A DNA stretch of 64,000 bases from Lineus longissimus (Eukaryota; Nemertea; Pilidiophora; Heteronemertea; Lineidae): assembly GCF_910592395.1 (NCBI RefSeq), contig NC_088311.1:12402501-12466500 (forward strand), written 5' to 3'. The notes beneath the pieces are model-generated. The model was not told where the DNA came from, made no database searches, and worked only from the letters and a program-made list of their open reading frames with translations. Numbering within the stretch: position 1 is the first letter of the stretch; each line of letters starts with the position of its first letter. A program made the position numbers and the translations under genes. Shown piece after piece: positions 44,211 through 55,789 of this stretch.

Positions 44211-45532
44211 GATGGAGACAAGTCTTCAGTGTGCTGACCCAATCAATCAACAAGATAGTCTCATAGAGATGATATTTATAGAGACAAGTATTCAGTGTGC
44301 CCTCCCAATAAGTCAACAAAATGTCGCATGAAGGTGTCACTTATGGACACATGACTGTCTTGTCTCAATCAGACAACAAGATTGTCATAAAGAGATTCCC
44401 TTTTGGAGGCAAGTCTTCGATGTGCTGCCCCAATCAGCAAGGTGTCCTCATATAGATGTCACTTATGGAAACATAGTCTTGTCTCAATCAGAATACAAGA
44501 TGGTATATACAAGATGTCCCTTTTGGAGGCAAGTTTTCAGTGTGCTCTCAAATGGATGTCTTTTATGGAGACAAGTCTTCAATGTGCTGTCACAATCAGC
44601 CAACAAGGTGTCCTCATACATACATCACTTATGAAGACATGTCTTGTCTCAATCAGACAACTAGATGGTCTCAAAGACATGTCCCTTTTTGAGGCAAGTC
44701 TTCAGTGTGCTCTCGAAGGGATGCCACTTATAGAGACAGGTCTTCAATGTGCTCTCACAATCAGCCAACAAGGTGTCCTCATACATACGTCACTTATGAA
44801 GACATGTCTTGTCTCAATCAGACAACTAGATGGTCTCAAAGATGTCCCTTTTTGAGGCAAGTCTTTAGTGAGCTGTCGAAGGGATGCCACTTATAGAGAC
44901 AGGTCTTCAATATGCCAACAAGGTGTCCTCATACATACGTCACTTATGAAGACATGTCTTGTCTCAATCAGACATCTAGATGGTCTCAAAGACATGTCCC
45001 TTTTTGATGCAAGTCTTCAGTGTACTCTCGAATGGATGTCTTTTATGGAGACAAGTCTTCAATGTGCTGTCACAATCAGCCAACAAGGTGTCCTCGTACA
45101 GATGTCACTTATGGAGACATGCCTGGTCCAATCAGACAACAAGATGGTCTCATAGAGATGTCCTTTATGGACGCATATCTTCAGTGTGCGTGCTGCACCG
45201 AACAGACAACAAGGTGGTCTCATTGAGATGTCACTTATGGAGACTATGGTGTGCTGTCCTGATCAGACAAAAAGGGGTTCTCAAATGGATGTCCCTTATT
45301 GAGACATGTGTTCGGTGTGGTCTCAAAGGTATGTAGGCATGTCTTCAGTGTGGTGTCCCAATCGGTCAACAATATTTTCTCGTAGAGTCTAGAGCGTTCC
45401 TTATGGAGGGAAGTCTTCGGTATGCAGTCCTAATCGGACACCAAGATGTTCTCAAAGAGATATTGCTTATGGAGCCATGTCTTGGTGTGCAGTCTTTAAC
45501 AGACAACAAGGTGGTCTCACAGAGATGTCACT
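44211..45532. repeat. 165-bp tandem repeat, third copy
   Basis: Same satellite as 20131-21284 with its own unit deletions (one unit shortened near 44908). Open frames on the plus strand are repeat artefacts. Confidence 0.82.
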
Positions 45533-48325
45533 GTGATACAAAGAAGAGTCACAGAAATGAACTTTAGCCTAGTGAAAAAGATAAAAGACAAGGCGATAGA
45601 TTTCAGGTCATTTAATTATTATTATCTGCTCTGCTCATACCCCACACCAAACCCTTATTCAAGACTTTAAAAGCATTAGAAGTAACAGATAAACACACTC
45701 TACTACAAATGAAGTTTCTACACAAATTTTTCAATAATTGCGATCCGGGTTACTTCATTCATGCATCAAAACAAATGACCAAATACATTCTCACAATACT
45801 AGAAACGGGCAGAAATCAATGATCCCACGATCCCGACTTAACATTAGGAAAAAATACAATTTTTGTCACTATCTTCAATTCCCTTTCTGCCTTTAAGTAT
45901 CAGGATAAAATTCACACTCACAGTCTTCATGACTTCAATAATACAATATGTATAAAAATCATTTACTGGGATTATACAGTTCTCAATGTGTAATTCCACA
46001 CTTTTACATAATGTGTTCACACTTGAACTTTCAATATTCACCACACATTTAATTTTGCCAAACATGATTATCATTTGTACATATGTGGCTTGGGCACTTG
46101 AGATACATTATCACGGTGGCAATTGCAGGACAAGGGCTTTTAAAATTATGTCAGTCATTTCAAACAACTTGATCTGTCTACTACTCTCATATATAATAAG
46201 GTCAAATCAGCTCAAAAGGCCCAAAAACGGTTGTTGTCAGACAAAAATATTACCGGTACAAGTACTTGCTGGAAATTCTTGCAGCCATTCAGTTCACTGT
46301 CATGCTGATTTCAACTTAACTCAATGAATGTTATATTGGGACTTGAAGAAATGTGTAATTACCCTACAACTTGGGCACTGTCACGTTTCTCAGGAAAGTC
46401 AAGTTTTTTCAGATAAATGCAAGAAAAAGCCATTTTCTCTCGTCAAAGGGCTCTAGTTGAGATGAGGCACGAGCGAAGAATGTAAATGTAATGGACGCCA
46501 TTTTTCAAAACTTTCCAAGATTACTCAAACAAATTATTACAGAAGATGATTAACGAGTGTCGCGTAAATGAATACGCACATTGCTTGATTACACGACACA
46601 CCTCAATCTTTTATTTTAACTTTATATTCAAAACTTAAACATGTGTTTCTTGCGAATGACCAATGGTGCGCAGTCAACCTCTTGAATCCCGGTGACCGAC
46701 CAGTCAGTCATTTTGAAATAATGTTTTTTTTCCCAACGACCGACAGGTCGGTCTCAGTAATATTTTTATTCCCTTGAGCTTGACGCTATTTTATTGCTGG
46801 TTTTAGCGTGTTTGATGTACAGTAGGGTCAGTTAGAGCATGCCTGGGTAGATGGTGCCTCGTCACCGGACTTTGGCGGTTGTATGCGGGCGCCATACATC
46901 GTGAACGTCAGACCCAATTTCGCAACCACGTGACCACCCTGGGATCCCGTGATTTTCAAGTTTTGGGAGTCAAGAGGATAAACGCAGCAAACCAATCTAG
47001 AATGATCTGGATCGATCAAGATCACTGGTTCCGTGTAAATGGCCCTCACGTGTCTGCATAGGTTATGGTATTCCAACCACTTCAAGCACTTGGGTTGGTA
47101 CCAAAATTATTAAAGGACCTTAGGCATTATTAACCCTTTGGCTCCCGAGGCCTATGTAACGCGATGTACCGAGATTTTTTACCAGTTTTATGCAAAATAA
47201 CGTAAAAATACTTTTAAATATTGTACCTCCTTCATTATGCATCCTTGATTTATAGTCATAGTTCCACCTATGATAAAACCCCGTGTTTTTTCAAGACCCG
47301 TGTCTTCGCCGTGTGTCAAAAAACCAGCGGCGCACTTACACCTATCAGTTGTGTTAGATAATGGTTAATAGCCCCGGCGACAGGTGCGCTGTAGGTAGGG
47401 AGCTCTCCTGTGTTTCTTTCCTGTTGGAGGGGAATTTCGCATGCGCAATACCGAGGCAACTACACCGCGCCATCTGTCGCCGGATCTTAGAACTTGCAAT
47501 TGCCGTGTCTATTCAGATTCCACCTATCAAAAACCCATGTTGAACACGGGTCTAAATTAGCCCCCGATTAGCCCCATCGAGCTCGATGGGGCTAATAGAC
47601 ACGGGGATTTGACACACGGGTCTATTTAGACACGACAATTCATAGGTGTAAGCGCAAAAGACACGGGGATTTGATAGGTGGAAGTACGACTAATAAAACC
47701 ATACATTTTTGTAAAGCTGATTACCTTGGCTATCAATTGGCGTTGTTTCTGGGTATCAATTAGGTAAGAGGTAATCAATAATCAGTAATAATCAATATTT
47801 TTTGATTGATTTTGCTCTAATTGATTGATTTTTCTGATTTGAACAAAGTATATGGAAGTGTAATTGATGCAGTTACAACCTGTTAATGATCAACGTAACT
47901 TGATTGATAAACTTTGATTGATTCTATTACTGATTGATCGAATAATACAACATAATATTAATTTATGCTGATCAGTTCTTGTACTGTGACGCTGCACAAG
48001 CGCCCATCAAACTGCAGCGCCCTCTGTAAACTATGATTATGAATGAAACTAAATCTAGTCTTCTGCAGATCACCAGGGACATGAATACACTGTACAATAG
48101 CGTCTAACGTGTACTGAGAGTTCTATACTAAAGCATTAGTATAGGGACGATATATCGTACCACCTACGCGAGACAAAATACAGGGACGATATATCGTCCC
48201 CTCTAGGGAGGCGAGGGGTTAAGGGCAATATTACCCAGCTGTCCGCTGCCCAGTCACCTCCTGTTCTACATAAGTAGTTTCCATCAACAAATTGCACAAA
48301 AAAAGGAAAAATTCCAAAGACTGAA

Positions 48326-48811
48326 TTATCGCGCTTTTCTGATGTTGACCCATTTAGCTCTCCAAGCAGTGACCCTTTTCACGTGGAACAGTGCACTAGT
48401 AAGGCGTTTCCTGGAGTTAGGACCTACCCTGTGACGTCTTGGTACTGATAGTGATATTATGGCGGGAAAGGTATTTCGTGCCAGGACTTGTGCTACCAGA
48501 AATAATGAATAACACGTTTTTCTACTATCTAAGAGCTGAAACAAAATGGCTAAAGCATCAAACATGATTGGAGATTGGAAAAATAGTTTATAGGTGAACC
48601 AGAGGAAGAACAAAAATACTGCAATAACAAGAGCAACGCATGGCGTAGCATATGCCCCGGTGAGCACATTGAGTTGGTGTATTAGGAAAGTGAAGTGTTT
48701 TTCAGACAACCCCGGGTAGCTGGTGTCATAGCTGACTAGGTTTAGTTGACATCGTGAAAGAGTTATTAGTCTGTAATGCCCGCTGTACACGTTATCTTTT
48801 TTTACCCACAT
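48326..48811 (-). CDS. Membrane-segment ORF, third copy (longest version, 161 codons)
   Basis: Extends the 125-codon frame of the arms upstream (MWVKKDNVYSGHYRLI), because the one-base deletion of the arms is absent, and includes a 6-bp in-frame insertion (SLSVPRR). It has one hydrophobic run (CVALVIAVFLFFLWF) and a basic C-terminus. Substitutions relative to the arms include many replacements. Unrecognised; may be a remnant exon. Confidence 0.25.
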   Translation of the reverse strand: MWVKKDNVYSGHYRLITLSRCQLNLVSYDTSYPGLSEKHFTFLIHQLNVLTGAYATPCVALVIAVFLFFLWFTYKLFFQSPIMFDALAILFQLLDSRKTCYSLFLVAQVLARNTFPAIISLSVPRRHRVGPNSRKRLTSALFHVKRVTAWRAKWVNIRKAR

Positions 48812-49702
48812 AAAAAGTTACATGGTTATTACTCAAAGCGTTCTCGTTAAAATGAGAGGAAACGAAAAGTTTACAGACGCCTGACGCCTACCGGCTGACG
48901 GACATTGGTAAAACATAATGCCTCCGCAATGCTTTACGCATTGGCGGGGGCATAACAAGCTGCCTATTACTTTAGAGTCACACTCCACCAAAAAACATCG
49001 ATGAAACCCCAGTAAAAACAGTAGTAGTAGAAGATTCAGCAGAAAGCATCTAAAATTGTTTGGGTAGACACCTGCGATATAAATTAAAACTGACCACATT
49101 CAGCATTTAAATCAACCGTTCTAGGAACAAACGTCTTGGCGCCAAAACCCGATGTTGGCGAAAATGACATAATATCATGTAAAATCCAAGGAAGACATCA
49201 AGGTATCGCCTACGAGTGAGCACCTGCAAAAATGTCAGTTGCAGCAGGAACTAGTCTTATCCAGAACGTGTGTAATCCATTTGTGATTGTGTAATTCACT
49301 ATGAAATAAATCCTTAATCCAATGTTTCCGTTTCTTCCATGCACCGACACTGCCTCAAGAACATCCACCTCAATTTTGTTAAGTCCCTCGCATTGTTGTA
49401 CTAAACAAATCATAGCCTGGAAAATCAAATTATAAAATTTCATCTATGATGTGATGATAATGCTTTACTTTGATAACAAATTAAGTGTATAATAAGAATG
49501 CAGTGGACAATCAAGTGACATATTTTCGTGTTTCCCAACAAAATCAGCCCAAATAACGATAATAACAAGGAATTTTATATGGCGCTTTAAAAGAGCTTTC
49601 ATTACCCAGCCTATCCAGAAGGTAAGAGTTACAAAGTGGCACATGCCGGGTATCGAACCCAGGACCTCCCGATCACAATGTTGATGCTTAAAACGTTGTG
49701 CC

Positions 49703-49891
49703 TCAGCGTTCCTCTGAGCACAAATTACTCCATATGTCTGAAAATGTACCCATCTCTGTACGTAGGTCTTTTATTGTTTCATGACTATCCACAGGACAAT
49801 GCATGAAGTGATTCAAAATCATCTCTAGGCACTGTATTTGGTTGCAGCCGGTCAGTTTAACCCAATTCGCTTCAAGTTTCTCGCCTGTCAT
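49703..49891 (-). pseudogene. NWVKLTG exon-like ORF, third copy
   Basis: Same open frame as 12585-12740 with Tyr to Cys, Gly to Asp and Asn to Ser changes. Its upstream acceptor region is lost by a deletion (about 20 bases) and the first exon-like segments upstream are destroyed by the foldback insertion, so this copy is not a gene. Confidence 0.35.
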
Positions 49892-50387
49892 GTGCTGTCA
49901 ATAAGGCTGACCATTTGTCAAATTTCAGACCCACCTCTTGCTCACAAACATTCATCATGGTTTTCATCTCTGTCTGCGGCAACTCATCCTACAAGAAGTT
50001 TATGATGGCCTCAATATGAAATAACATAACATTTGTCAAATGAAAGTTATCTAATTGCTGTTTGCTGTGCAAATTGTCCACGACGAAGTCGGAAGATGAA
50101 ATGATGGAGAAGACATGAATGGTTAAAAGGCAATTTAAAAATTGCATGTTTCTTACCTCCCAGTCCAAGATTGTTGTAAAGCTCTTCTGGCATCTTACGA
50201 AAGGTTTCTTTACACATGTTTATCACACACTCTGCAAAAAAATAACAATTCGAATCCTTTGAAAACATTTCGACAATCATATTCATCATTCAGAAAGACA
50301 TAAGAAACGTTTCTGCGGCTGTCTAAGTGAAGACAATGACAGTCAAACCTTTTTTGCCTTTACATACATGTCGCACGAGAAGTAAAA

Positions 50388-51035
50388 CTCGTCCTCGAAG
50401 ATAATTCGTCCCCGGAAAATTAAACAAAAGTTGAAAGTTTCTGACATTACTTTCTAGTAATATACTTACTACTTTCAACTTTTCTCCTTCATTATATCTC
50501 TCTTTACTACCCTACTAGCTAGTTACCTACTCCACTCTTTTCATAGTAGGTAGAGGTAGGCAGGCAAAATAATTTTATTTTTCAAATAAGTATTTTTACT
50601 GGTCAGAATGAAAGAAAAGCTCTAAATTCTTCAATAAAATATTTCGCCTGCCTACTTCTACCTACTATAAAAATAGTGGGGTAGGTAACTAGCTAGTATG
50701 GTAGTAAAGAGAGATGTTACACAGAATGAGAAAAATCAAAAGTAGTAGTTATTACTACAGTCCATTCGTCAAGACTTATGAGTCTTAGAAATTAAAGTCA
50801 GAAACTTTCAACTTTGTAAAATTTTCTGGGGACGAATTATCCTCGGGAACGAACTTTCCAGGGACGAATTATCCTCGGGGACAAATTTTCCGGGGACGAA
50901 TTATCCTCGGGGACAAATTTTCCGGGGACGAATTATCCTCGGGGATGAATTTTCCTTGGGGACGAATTATCCGGGAACGAATTTGCGGGGACGAATTTTC
51001 CGGGGACGAATTATCCGGGGACGAATTTTCCTGTA
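50388..51035. mobile_element. Foldback-like insertion with inverted arms and a GGGGACGAATTATCC minisatellite
   Basis: Arms pair over nearly 200 bases: AAAGTTGAAAGTTTCTGAC (about 50428) with GTCAGAAACTTTCAACTTT (50797-50815), and TACTACCCTACTAGCTAGTT with AACTAGCTAGTATGGTAGTA. The right flank carries about six alternating 16-17 bp units of GGGGACGAATTATCCTC and GGGGACAAATTTTCC (50826-51030); a short inverted piece of it lies at the left end (50389-50417). Insertion removed the exon-like segment that corresponds to 12015-12106. No transposase seen. Confidence 0.7.
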
Positions 51036-51378
51036 ACCATACATCATACAGTATTAAAAAAAGAAGTTTGACCCAGCACAAAGCCCAACTCAGAGTCGGA
51101 TGAAAAAAGATTTTATTCTGTTTTAACTCTTTAAATCCTTGAAATTTTTTTTGTGTTTCCCAGTATTTCAGCAATTTTCACCCCAAACGACCTCCAAATG
51201 CCCCCCCCTCCCCCCATGTACAAGACAGCTAATTAATTTCACTAGTATTATTTCATCAAACGGATGAAAACAAGTATATTGCACCGCCATATCCCTAAAC
51301 CGCCCGAAAACCAGCCTTAGTTTCATGATGGCGATGGTGTTGCTTGAGATTAGGTACATACTGGCAGGCAGCTAGGCT

Positions 51379-52416
51379 GGTGTATTCCTGTTTCGCCTAT
51401 TCCTGTTCCGCCTATTCCTGTTTCGCCTATTCCTGTTTCGCCTATTCCTGTTCCGCCTATTCCTGTTTCGCCTATTCCTGTTTCGCCTAATTCCTGTTTC
51501 GTCTATTCCTGTTCCGCCTATTCCTGTTTCGCCTATTCCTGTTTTGCCTAATTCCTGTTTCGCCTATTCCTGTTTCGCCTAATTCCTGTTTAGCCTATTC
51601 CTGTTTCGCCTATTCAAATGTATTGCTAACCTCCCCACAGACGTAGGAATATGAACCGTCCCTTACTGACCGACCAAACCCGAGGAGAGCCACATATGTA
51701 CGCATTGACGAACGCATGTTACGCCTCAAAGAACAATACGTCAATGGAGAGAGGGACATAATGAGTTACGTTGATGCCATCAGTTACCTTGTCTGACATA
51801 ATATCATGATATGTATTTTCCACCTTGTTTGACTTTATATGTGCTGTACCTACATGTATATTATGACATGGGTTTTACAGCTGATTTTGATCAAATAATT
51901 ATGAGAATGTACAATATTATGTATTTTTATCAAAAACTCATGAATTCAGTTTTCATAAAATAAACGACTGCTTTACTCTACTTAATCTATTAGTTTTTAC
52001 TGTGTGTCAGTATGGTCCTATGGTCAAATAAGTCCCGGACTGTCCCCGCTTTCAAGGTGACTCTTTCAAAACGGTCATGGCATGGTTTGTTAACAAAGTT
52101 GATGGCATTTGATTAGTCAAATTGTCATCACATCGTTAACATCATCCAATTGTCCCCTCACATTTTCCCCATAAAATGGACATGCATCCCTAAGGTTCCC
52201 CGTGGGAGAGTCGATTTATTGTAGGGGTACCGGAAAGTAGGCGAAACAGGAATAGGCGAAACAGGAAATAGGCCAAACAGGAAATAGGCCAAACAGGAAA
52301 TAGGCGAAAAAGGAATAGGCGGAACAGGAATAGGCGGAACAGGAATAGGCGAATCAGGAATAGCCGAAACAGGAATTTTGTAGGCGAAACAGGAATAGGC
52401 GAAACAGGCATAAACC
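51379..52416. mobile_element. Foldback element with 15-bp tandem-repeat arms and 8-bp target duplication
   Basis: Left arm: about 15 units of TTCCTGTTTCGCCTA (51385-51614). Right arm: about 11 units of the complement, TAGGCGAAACAGGAA (52241-52410). The outer ends GGTGTATTCCTGTTTCGCC and the complement of the right end (GGTTTATGCCTGTTTCGCC) match. Flanked by GCTAGGCT at 51371-51378 and 52417-52424; the two arms of the palindrome show a single uninterrupted site. The interior (51615-52240) holds an exon-like ORF and a poly(A) signal. Confidence 0.85.
51647..51796 (+). CDS. Exon-like ORF inside the foldback element, with downstream AATAAA
   Basis: After CTCCCCACAGACGTAG (two possible acceptors) 49 codons run to TGA. 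The composition looks like real protein (YEPSLTDRPNPRRATY and DERMLRLKEQYVNGERD). An AATAAA lies 163 bases downstream at 51959-51964. It may be the last exon of the element's own transposase or of a captured host gene. No family recognised. Confidence 0.4.
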   Translation, partial: EYEPSLTDRPNPRRATYVRIDERMLRLKEQYVNGERDIMSYVDAISYLV

Positions 52417-53724
52417 GCTAGGCTAGGAAACTAGACAAAAATCAGTGGCCGAATATCGGCCGGTTAGGATATAAAGGGTCAAATATCACATGCCAAAAAA
52501 TGACAAGCAGTTTTTTAAAAAAAACGACCGATGCCATGACTTTCAATTCCAAGCGATAACAGATCAATTAAATCAAAAATTTGTATTGAAAAAGTTTGAC
52601 CATCCAGTCCACTCCATCATCCATAGCCCAAAAACGATGCGGACAAATAATTTATCATGAATGGACAACAGTAGTAACAGTATTTTATTGTAAAATAAAA
52701 GGCTGTATTAAAATTTTAGTAAATACTTACGGATTTTACATTCTTCAAAACACTGACTGACTGAGTGTGGGCACAAGTGGCATTAAAAACCCCAGGGGTG
52801 GCACGGAGGGCCTGCAATGTCACATTTAAAAAACATGAGTTACCAAGATTTGGTAACCCAATGCAATCATAATCTACAAAACAAAAAGAAATACATGTAT
52901 TAAGTGGTAGAAAAAAAATTTTTCAACTGATTTGAAATATATCTTAAACGATATGTGCTGGAGGTGCCGAGCCTCTTTCATGCCGTCATTGCCATGGTGA
53001 TGCTGGCCGATGCTATTGCGTCCCGTCAATCAAATATCCTTAAAAAAATTGTATTACAAATAGTAAAACATCTTGACAGTGCATCATGCTGTGCACACGT
53101 GCTACCCGCTGACCCGAGTGACCGACTTTCGAATGTGGTCTCGAGCCAATGTGCATCCTTTTCTGTGAAGATCTATTGTAAACATGGTTTGTTTTGGCGA
53201 CCCTAGGTGGTGCCGGCGTATCTGGCAATACTGCAAATGTCCTATAAATAGACGAATTCGAAGAAGTCTGTTTTGGTGCTGACAAGAGCGTGGTGTCCCT
53301 AGGCATTGTCTAAAGTCAGCTAAGGCCTTCTGACGAGTGACATGTTCTGGGTGTGCGCACTCATTGTTTAAATTGTTTTGGAGCCGATTCCTCTTCTTCA
53401 AACAGGCCTATCTGGATGAACACACTCCCTCAAGTGCATGCACACAGTCCCTTCACTGCCACAACCTTCTACCAAAATAACATTGCGCAATATTGTTTCA
53501 CCACAAGGCCTACTCCTCGTTATTTCACCAGTTACGTCATTACGTTGATAGACGAATTCAAAGAAGTTTGCACTGACCCTTGAACAAAGGATCGCCGTGT
53601 CTCTCTAGGCACTGTCCGAAGTCAGCTTACTAGGCCTTCTGACGTATTCCGAGTGTGCGCATTCGATTTGTTTTCGCACCGATTCCGTCTTCGTCTATTT
53701 CCTAAGTGGTGATATAGACCTAGG

Positions 53725-54735
53725 CCTAGTACCGATATATAGTATGCACTCCAGATCCATGACGTGTTGGCAATACAATATCATGATGAACGCACACCCA
53801 ATACTTGACTTGCCAAACTCAGAAATGCAGCGCCACTCGCGGACAAAGATAGAACAACTCGACATTTTTTTCACCGGTTTTCGCTGCGCATGCGTACCAG
53901 CCGTCATCTTTCGCGGCGACGGACGAGAAAAACAACTGTTCTACACGCAGTGAAAGCAAATTCACACAGGTAAACTGGTTATAACTGTGGTACGTCTGTT
54001 TCTTAACACGTAATAGTTATCAGATTGCTAAATTATCTTAAACCATGAGCCTTAAAGAACTTTTTGAACTCTCAAAAACTTACACAAAACAAGTTCAGAT
54101 TGCTGCCATTATTAGTTTCCGGATGGCTGGTACGCATGCGCAGCGGTGAAAAAAATGTCGAGTTGTTCTATCTTTGTCAGCGAGTGGCGCTGCATTTCTG
54201 AGTTTGGCAAGTCAAGTTTTAACAGCCACAGAGTAAGACTGAGCTGAGAGTTACACTAGGCTTACACAGACATGATGTAGCCTGTATAGCCTGAACGCCT
54301 TTAAGTCTGCACACACTCGACAGTGTCAATGACACACACGCCATGCATTGATTGCATGAATGATGATGCAAACGCAAAGGTCTGTACTCTGTGGTACCGG
54401 TAGGCCTACGAGTAAGCGTCTTTTTCTCACAGAATCAACGAAAAAAACTTGTTCGTCTTCTACAATACTTTTCCCTAAATCATCCAGACCGTAAAGCAAT
54501 AATATTTACCGATTACATGATGGCGAACAGCAATCCCAACGCTAGTATTTCGGAACAAATAAAATGAAAAGGCACAAACTACTCTTGCTAGTATAACCGC
54601 GGCAAAAGCACGAAAAGCAGCGACAAGACAGTGTCCAAACGCAAGGGAAATCGTCGTTAATTTGTAAAGTACGCCCTCTCGCGGAGAACGACTGACCCCG
54701 TCTTGGCCATTCCAATGTTAGTGCCCTAACATACG
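53725..54735 (-). repeat. Inverted segment of the third copy
   Basis: Here the sequence has the orientation of the left arm (8545-9110) although the rest of the third copy has that of the right arm. The joint is at CCTAG/TACCGATATA. It holds a MITE, a degraded copy of the MMANSNPN ORF (about 54518-54665; 19-bp insertion ATAAAATGAAAAGGCACAA) and the final CCAATGTTAGTGCCCT motif. Confidence 0.75.
53803..54217. mobile_element. MITE with about 95-bp inverted repeats
   Basis: ACTTGACTTGCCAAACTCAG begins the left end and its complement closes the right end. Pairing continues through GATAGAACAACTCGACATTT and GCTGCGCATGCGTACCAGCC, with one 6-base difference. The arms of the palindrome have the uninterrupted site (CGCACACTCCACAGAG). 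Superfamily unknown. Confidence 0.8.
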
Positions 54736-54990
54736 CTTATGCTGGCTAACAACAAAAGGCACTTAGCTCGGTAAAAAATGTAAGAACACCTAACTGATGG
54801 TGAACGTGTATATATACAAATATGTATAATATATATTATATATATATTATATATAATATAATATATATATAAAAAAATTAAAAAAATTAATAATTACATT
54901 TTACAAAATATATATCAAGAATTAAAGTAAATGGCCAAATAAATACATAATTAAAAATAAAATAAAATAATTATAATAAAATGGGAAATA
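54736..54990. repeat. AT-rich block with (TA)n
   Basis: ATATATTATATATATATTAT-type sequence at 54815-54875, followed by A/T-rich DNA. No gene seen. It begins exactly where the duplicated unit stops. Confidence 0.7.
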
Positions 54991-55287
54991 ACACAAACCT
55001 AACCCTTACCAACTCTAACCCTGTAACCTTAGCACCCCCATGATACTACCACTACCCCAACCCCTAACCCTGACCATACTACCCCTCTACCCCTACCCCC
55101 ACCCCCAACCCTAACCATACTACCCCTCCCCAACCCCTAACCCTAACCATACTACCCTACCCCCACCCCCAACCATACTACCCCTCCCCAACCCCTAACC
55201 CTAACCATACTACCCTACCCCTAAACTTAGAGCCACCATAATACAACCCCTAACCCTAACCTAGTGCCCTCATGATACTACCCCTAA
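54990..55287. repeat. Degenerate CCCTAA-like tract
   Basis: Irregular copies of CCCTAACCCTAACCATACTACC and variants with CCCCACCCC. It resembles telomere-type repeat (CCCTAA) but is interrupted throughout, so it is interstitial. Confidence 0.75.
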
Positions 55288-55786
55288 AGGAAGGATGTTG
55301 GTGAGGGTTAGCAATAGCATTAAAGGAAGGGTGTTGGTGAGGGTTAGCAATAGCATTTAAGGAACGGTGTAGGGTTAGGCTTAGCAATACCATTAATGGA
55401 AGGGTGTTGGTTAGGGTTAGCAATAGCATTAAAGGAAGGGTGTTGGTTAGGGTTAGCAATAGCATCAAAGGAAGGGTGTTGGTTAGGGTTAGCAATAGCA
55501 TCAAAGGAAGGGTGTTGGTTAGGGTTAGCAATAGCATCAAAGGAAGGATGTTGGTGAGGGTTAGCAATAGCATTAAAGGAAGGGTGTTGGTGAGGGTTAG
55601 CAATAGCATTTAAGGAACGGTGTAGGGTTAGGCTTAGCAATACCATTAAAGGAAGGGTGTTGGTTAGGGTTAGCAATAGCATCAAAGGAAGGGTGTTGGT
55701 TAGGGTTAGCAATAGCATCAAAGGAAGGGTGTTGGTTAGGGTTAGCAATAGCATCAAAGGAAGGGTGTTGGTTAGGCTTAGCAATC
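55288..55786. repeat. 36-bp minisatellite containing GGTTAGGGTTAG
   Basis: About 14 units of AAAGGAAGGGTGTTGGTTAG plus GGTTAGCAATAGCATC. A variant block (TTTAAGGAACGGTGTAGGG) occurs at 55348 and again at 55601, about seven units apart, so a larger segment was duplicated. Since 36 is divisible by three, several frames stay open; these ORFs are artefacts. Confidence 0.85.
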
Positions 55787-55789
55787 TAT

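Larger units (their letters stand above)
43812..54735 (+). repeat. Third, diverged copy of the duplicated unit
   Basis: Follows the order of 24880-42160 but with a few percent substitutions. It lacks the pogo MITE (empty site 45870), a 226-bp stretch (47273), H2 (47529), H1 (52828) and Ngaro (about 53282), and has gained a foldback element (about 50388-51035), another foldback (51379-52416) and a MITE (53803-54217). The last 1 kb (53725-54735) is inverted relative to the arms. Beyond 54735 the similarity stops. Confidence 0.9.

Noticed and set aside
50869-51174. 101-codon ORF with NSSPENSSP repeats
   Set aside because: It is a translation of the GGGGACGAATTATCC minisatellite.
54990-55287. 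True telomere end
   Set aside because: The repeats are degenerate and flanked on both sides by other sequence.
55288-55786. CRISPR-like array of regularly spaced 36-bp repeats
   Set aside because: The units are contiguous with no variable spacers, and the context is eukaryotic.
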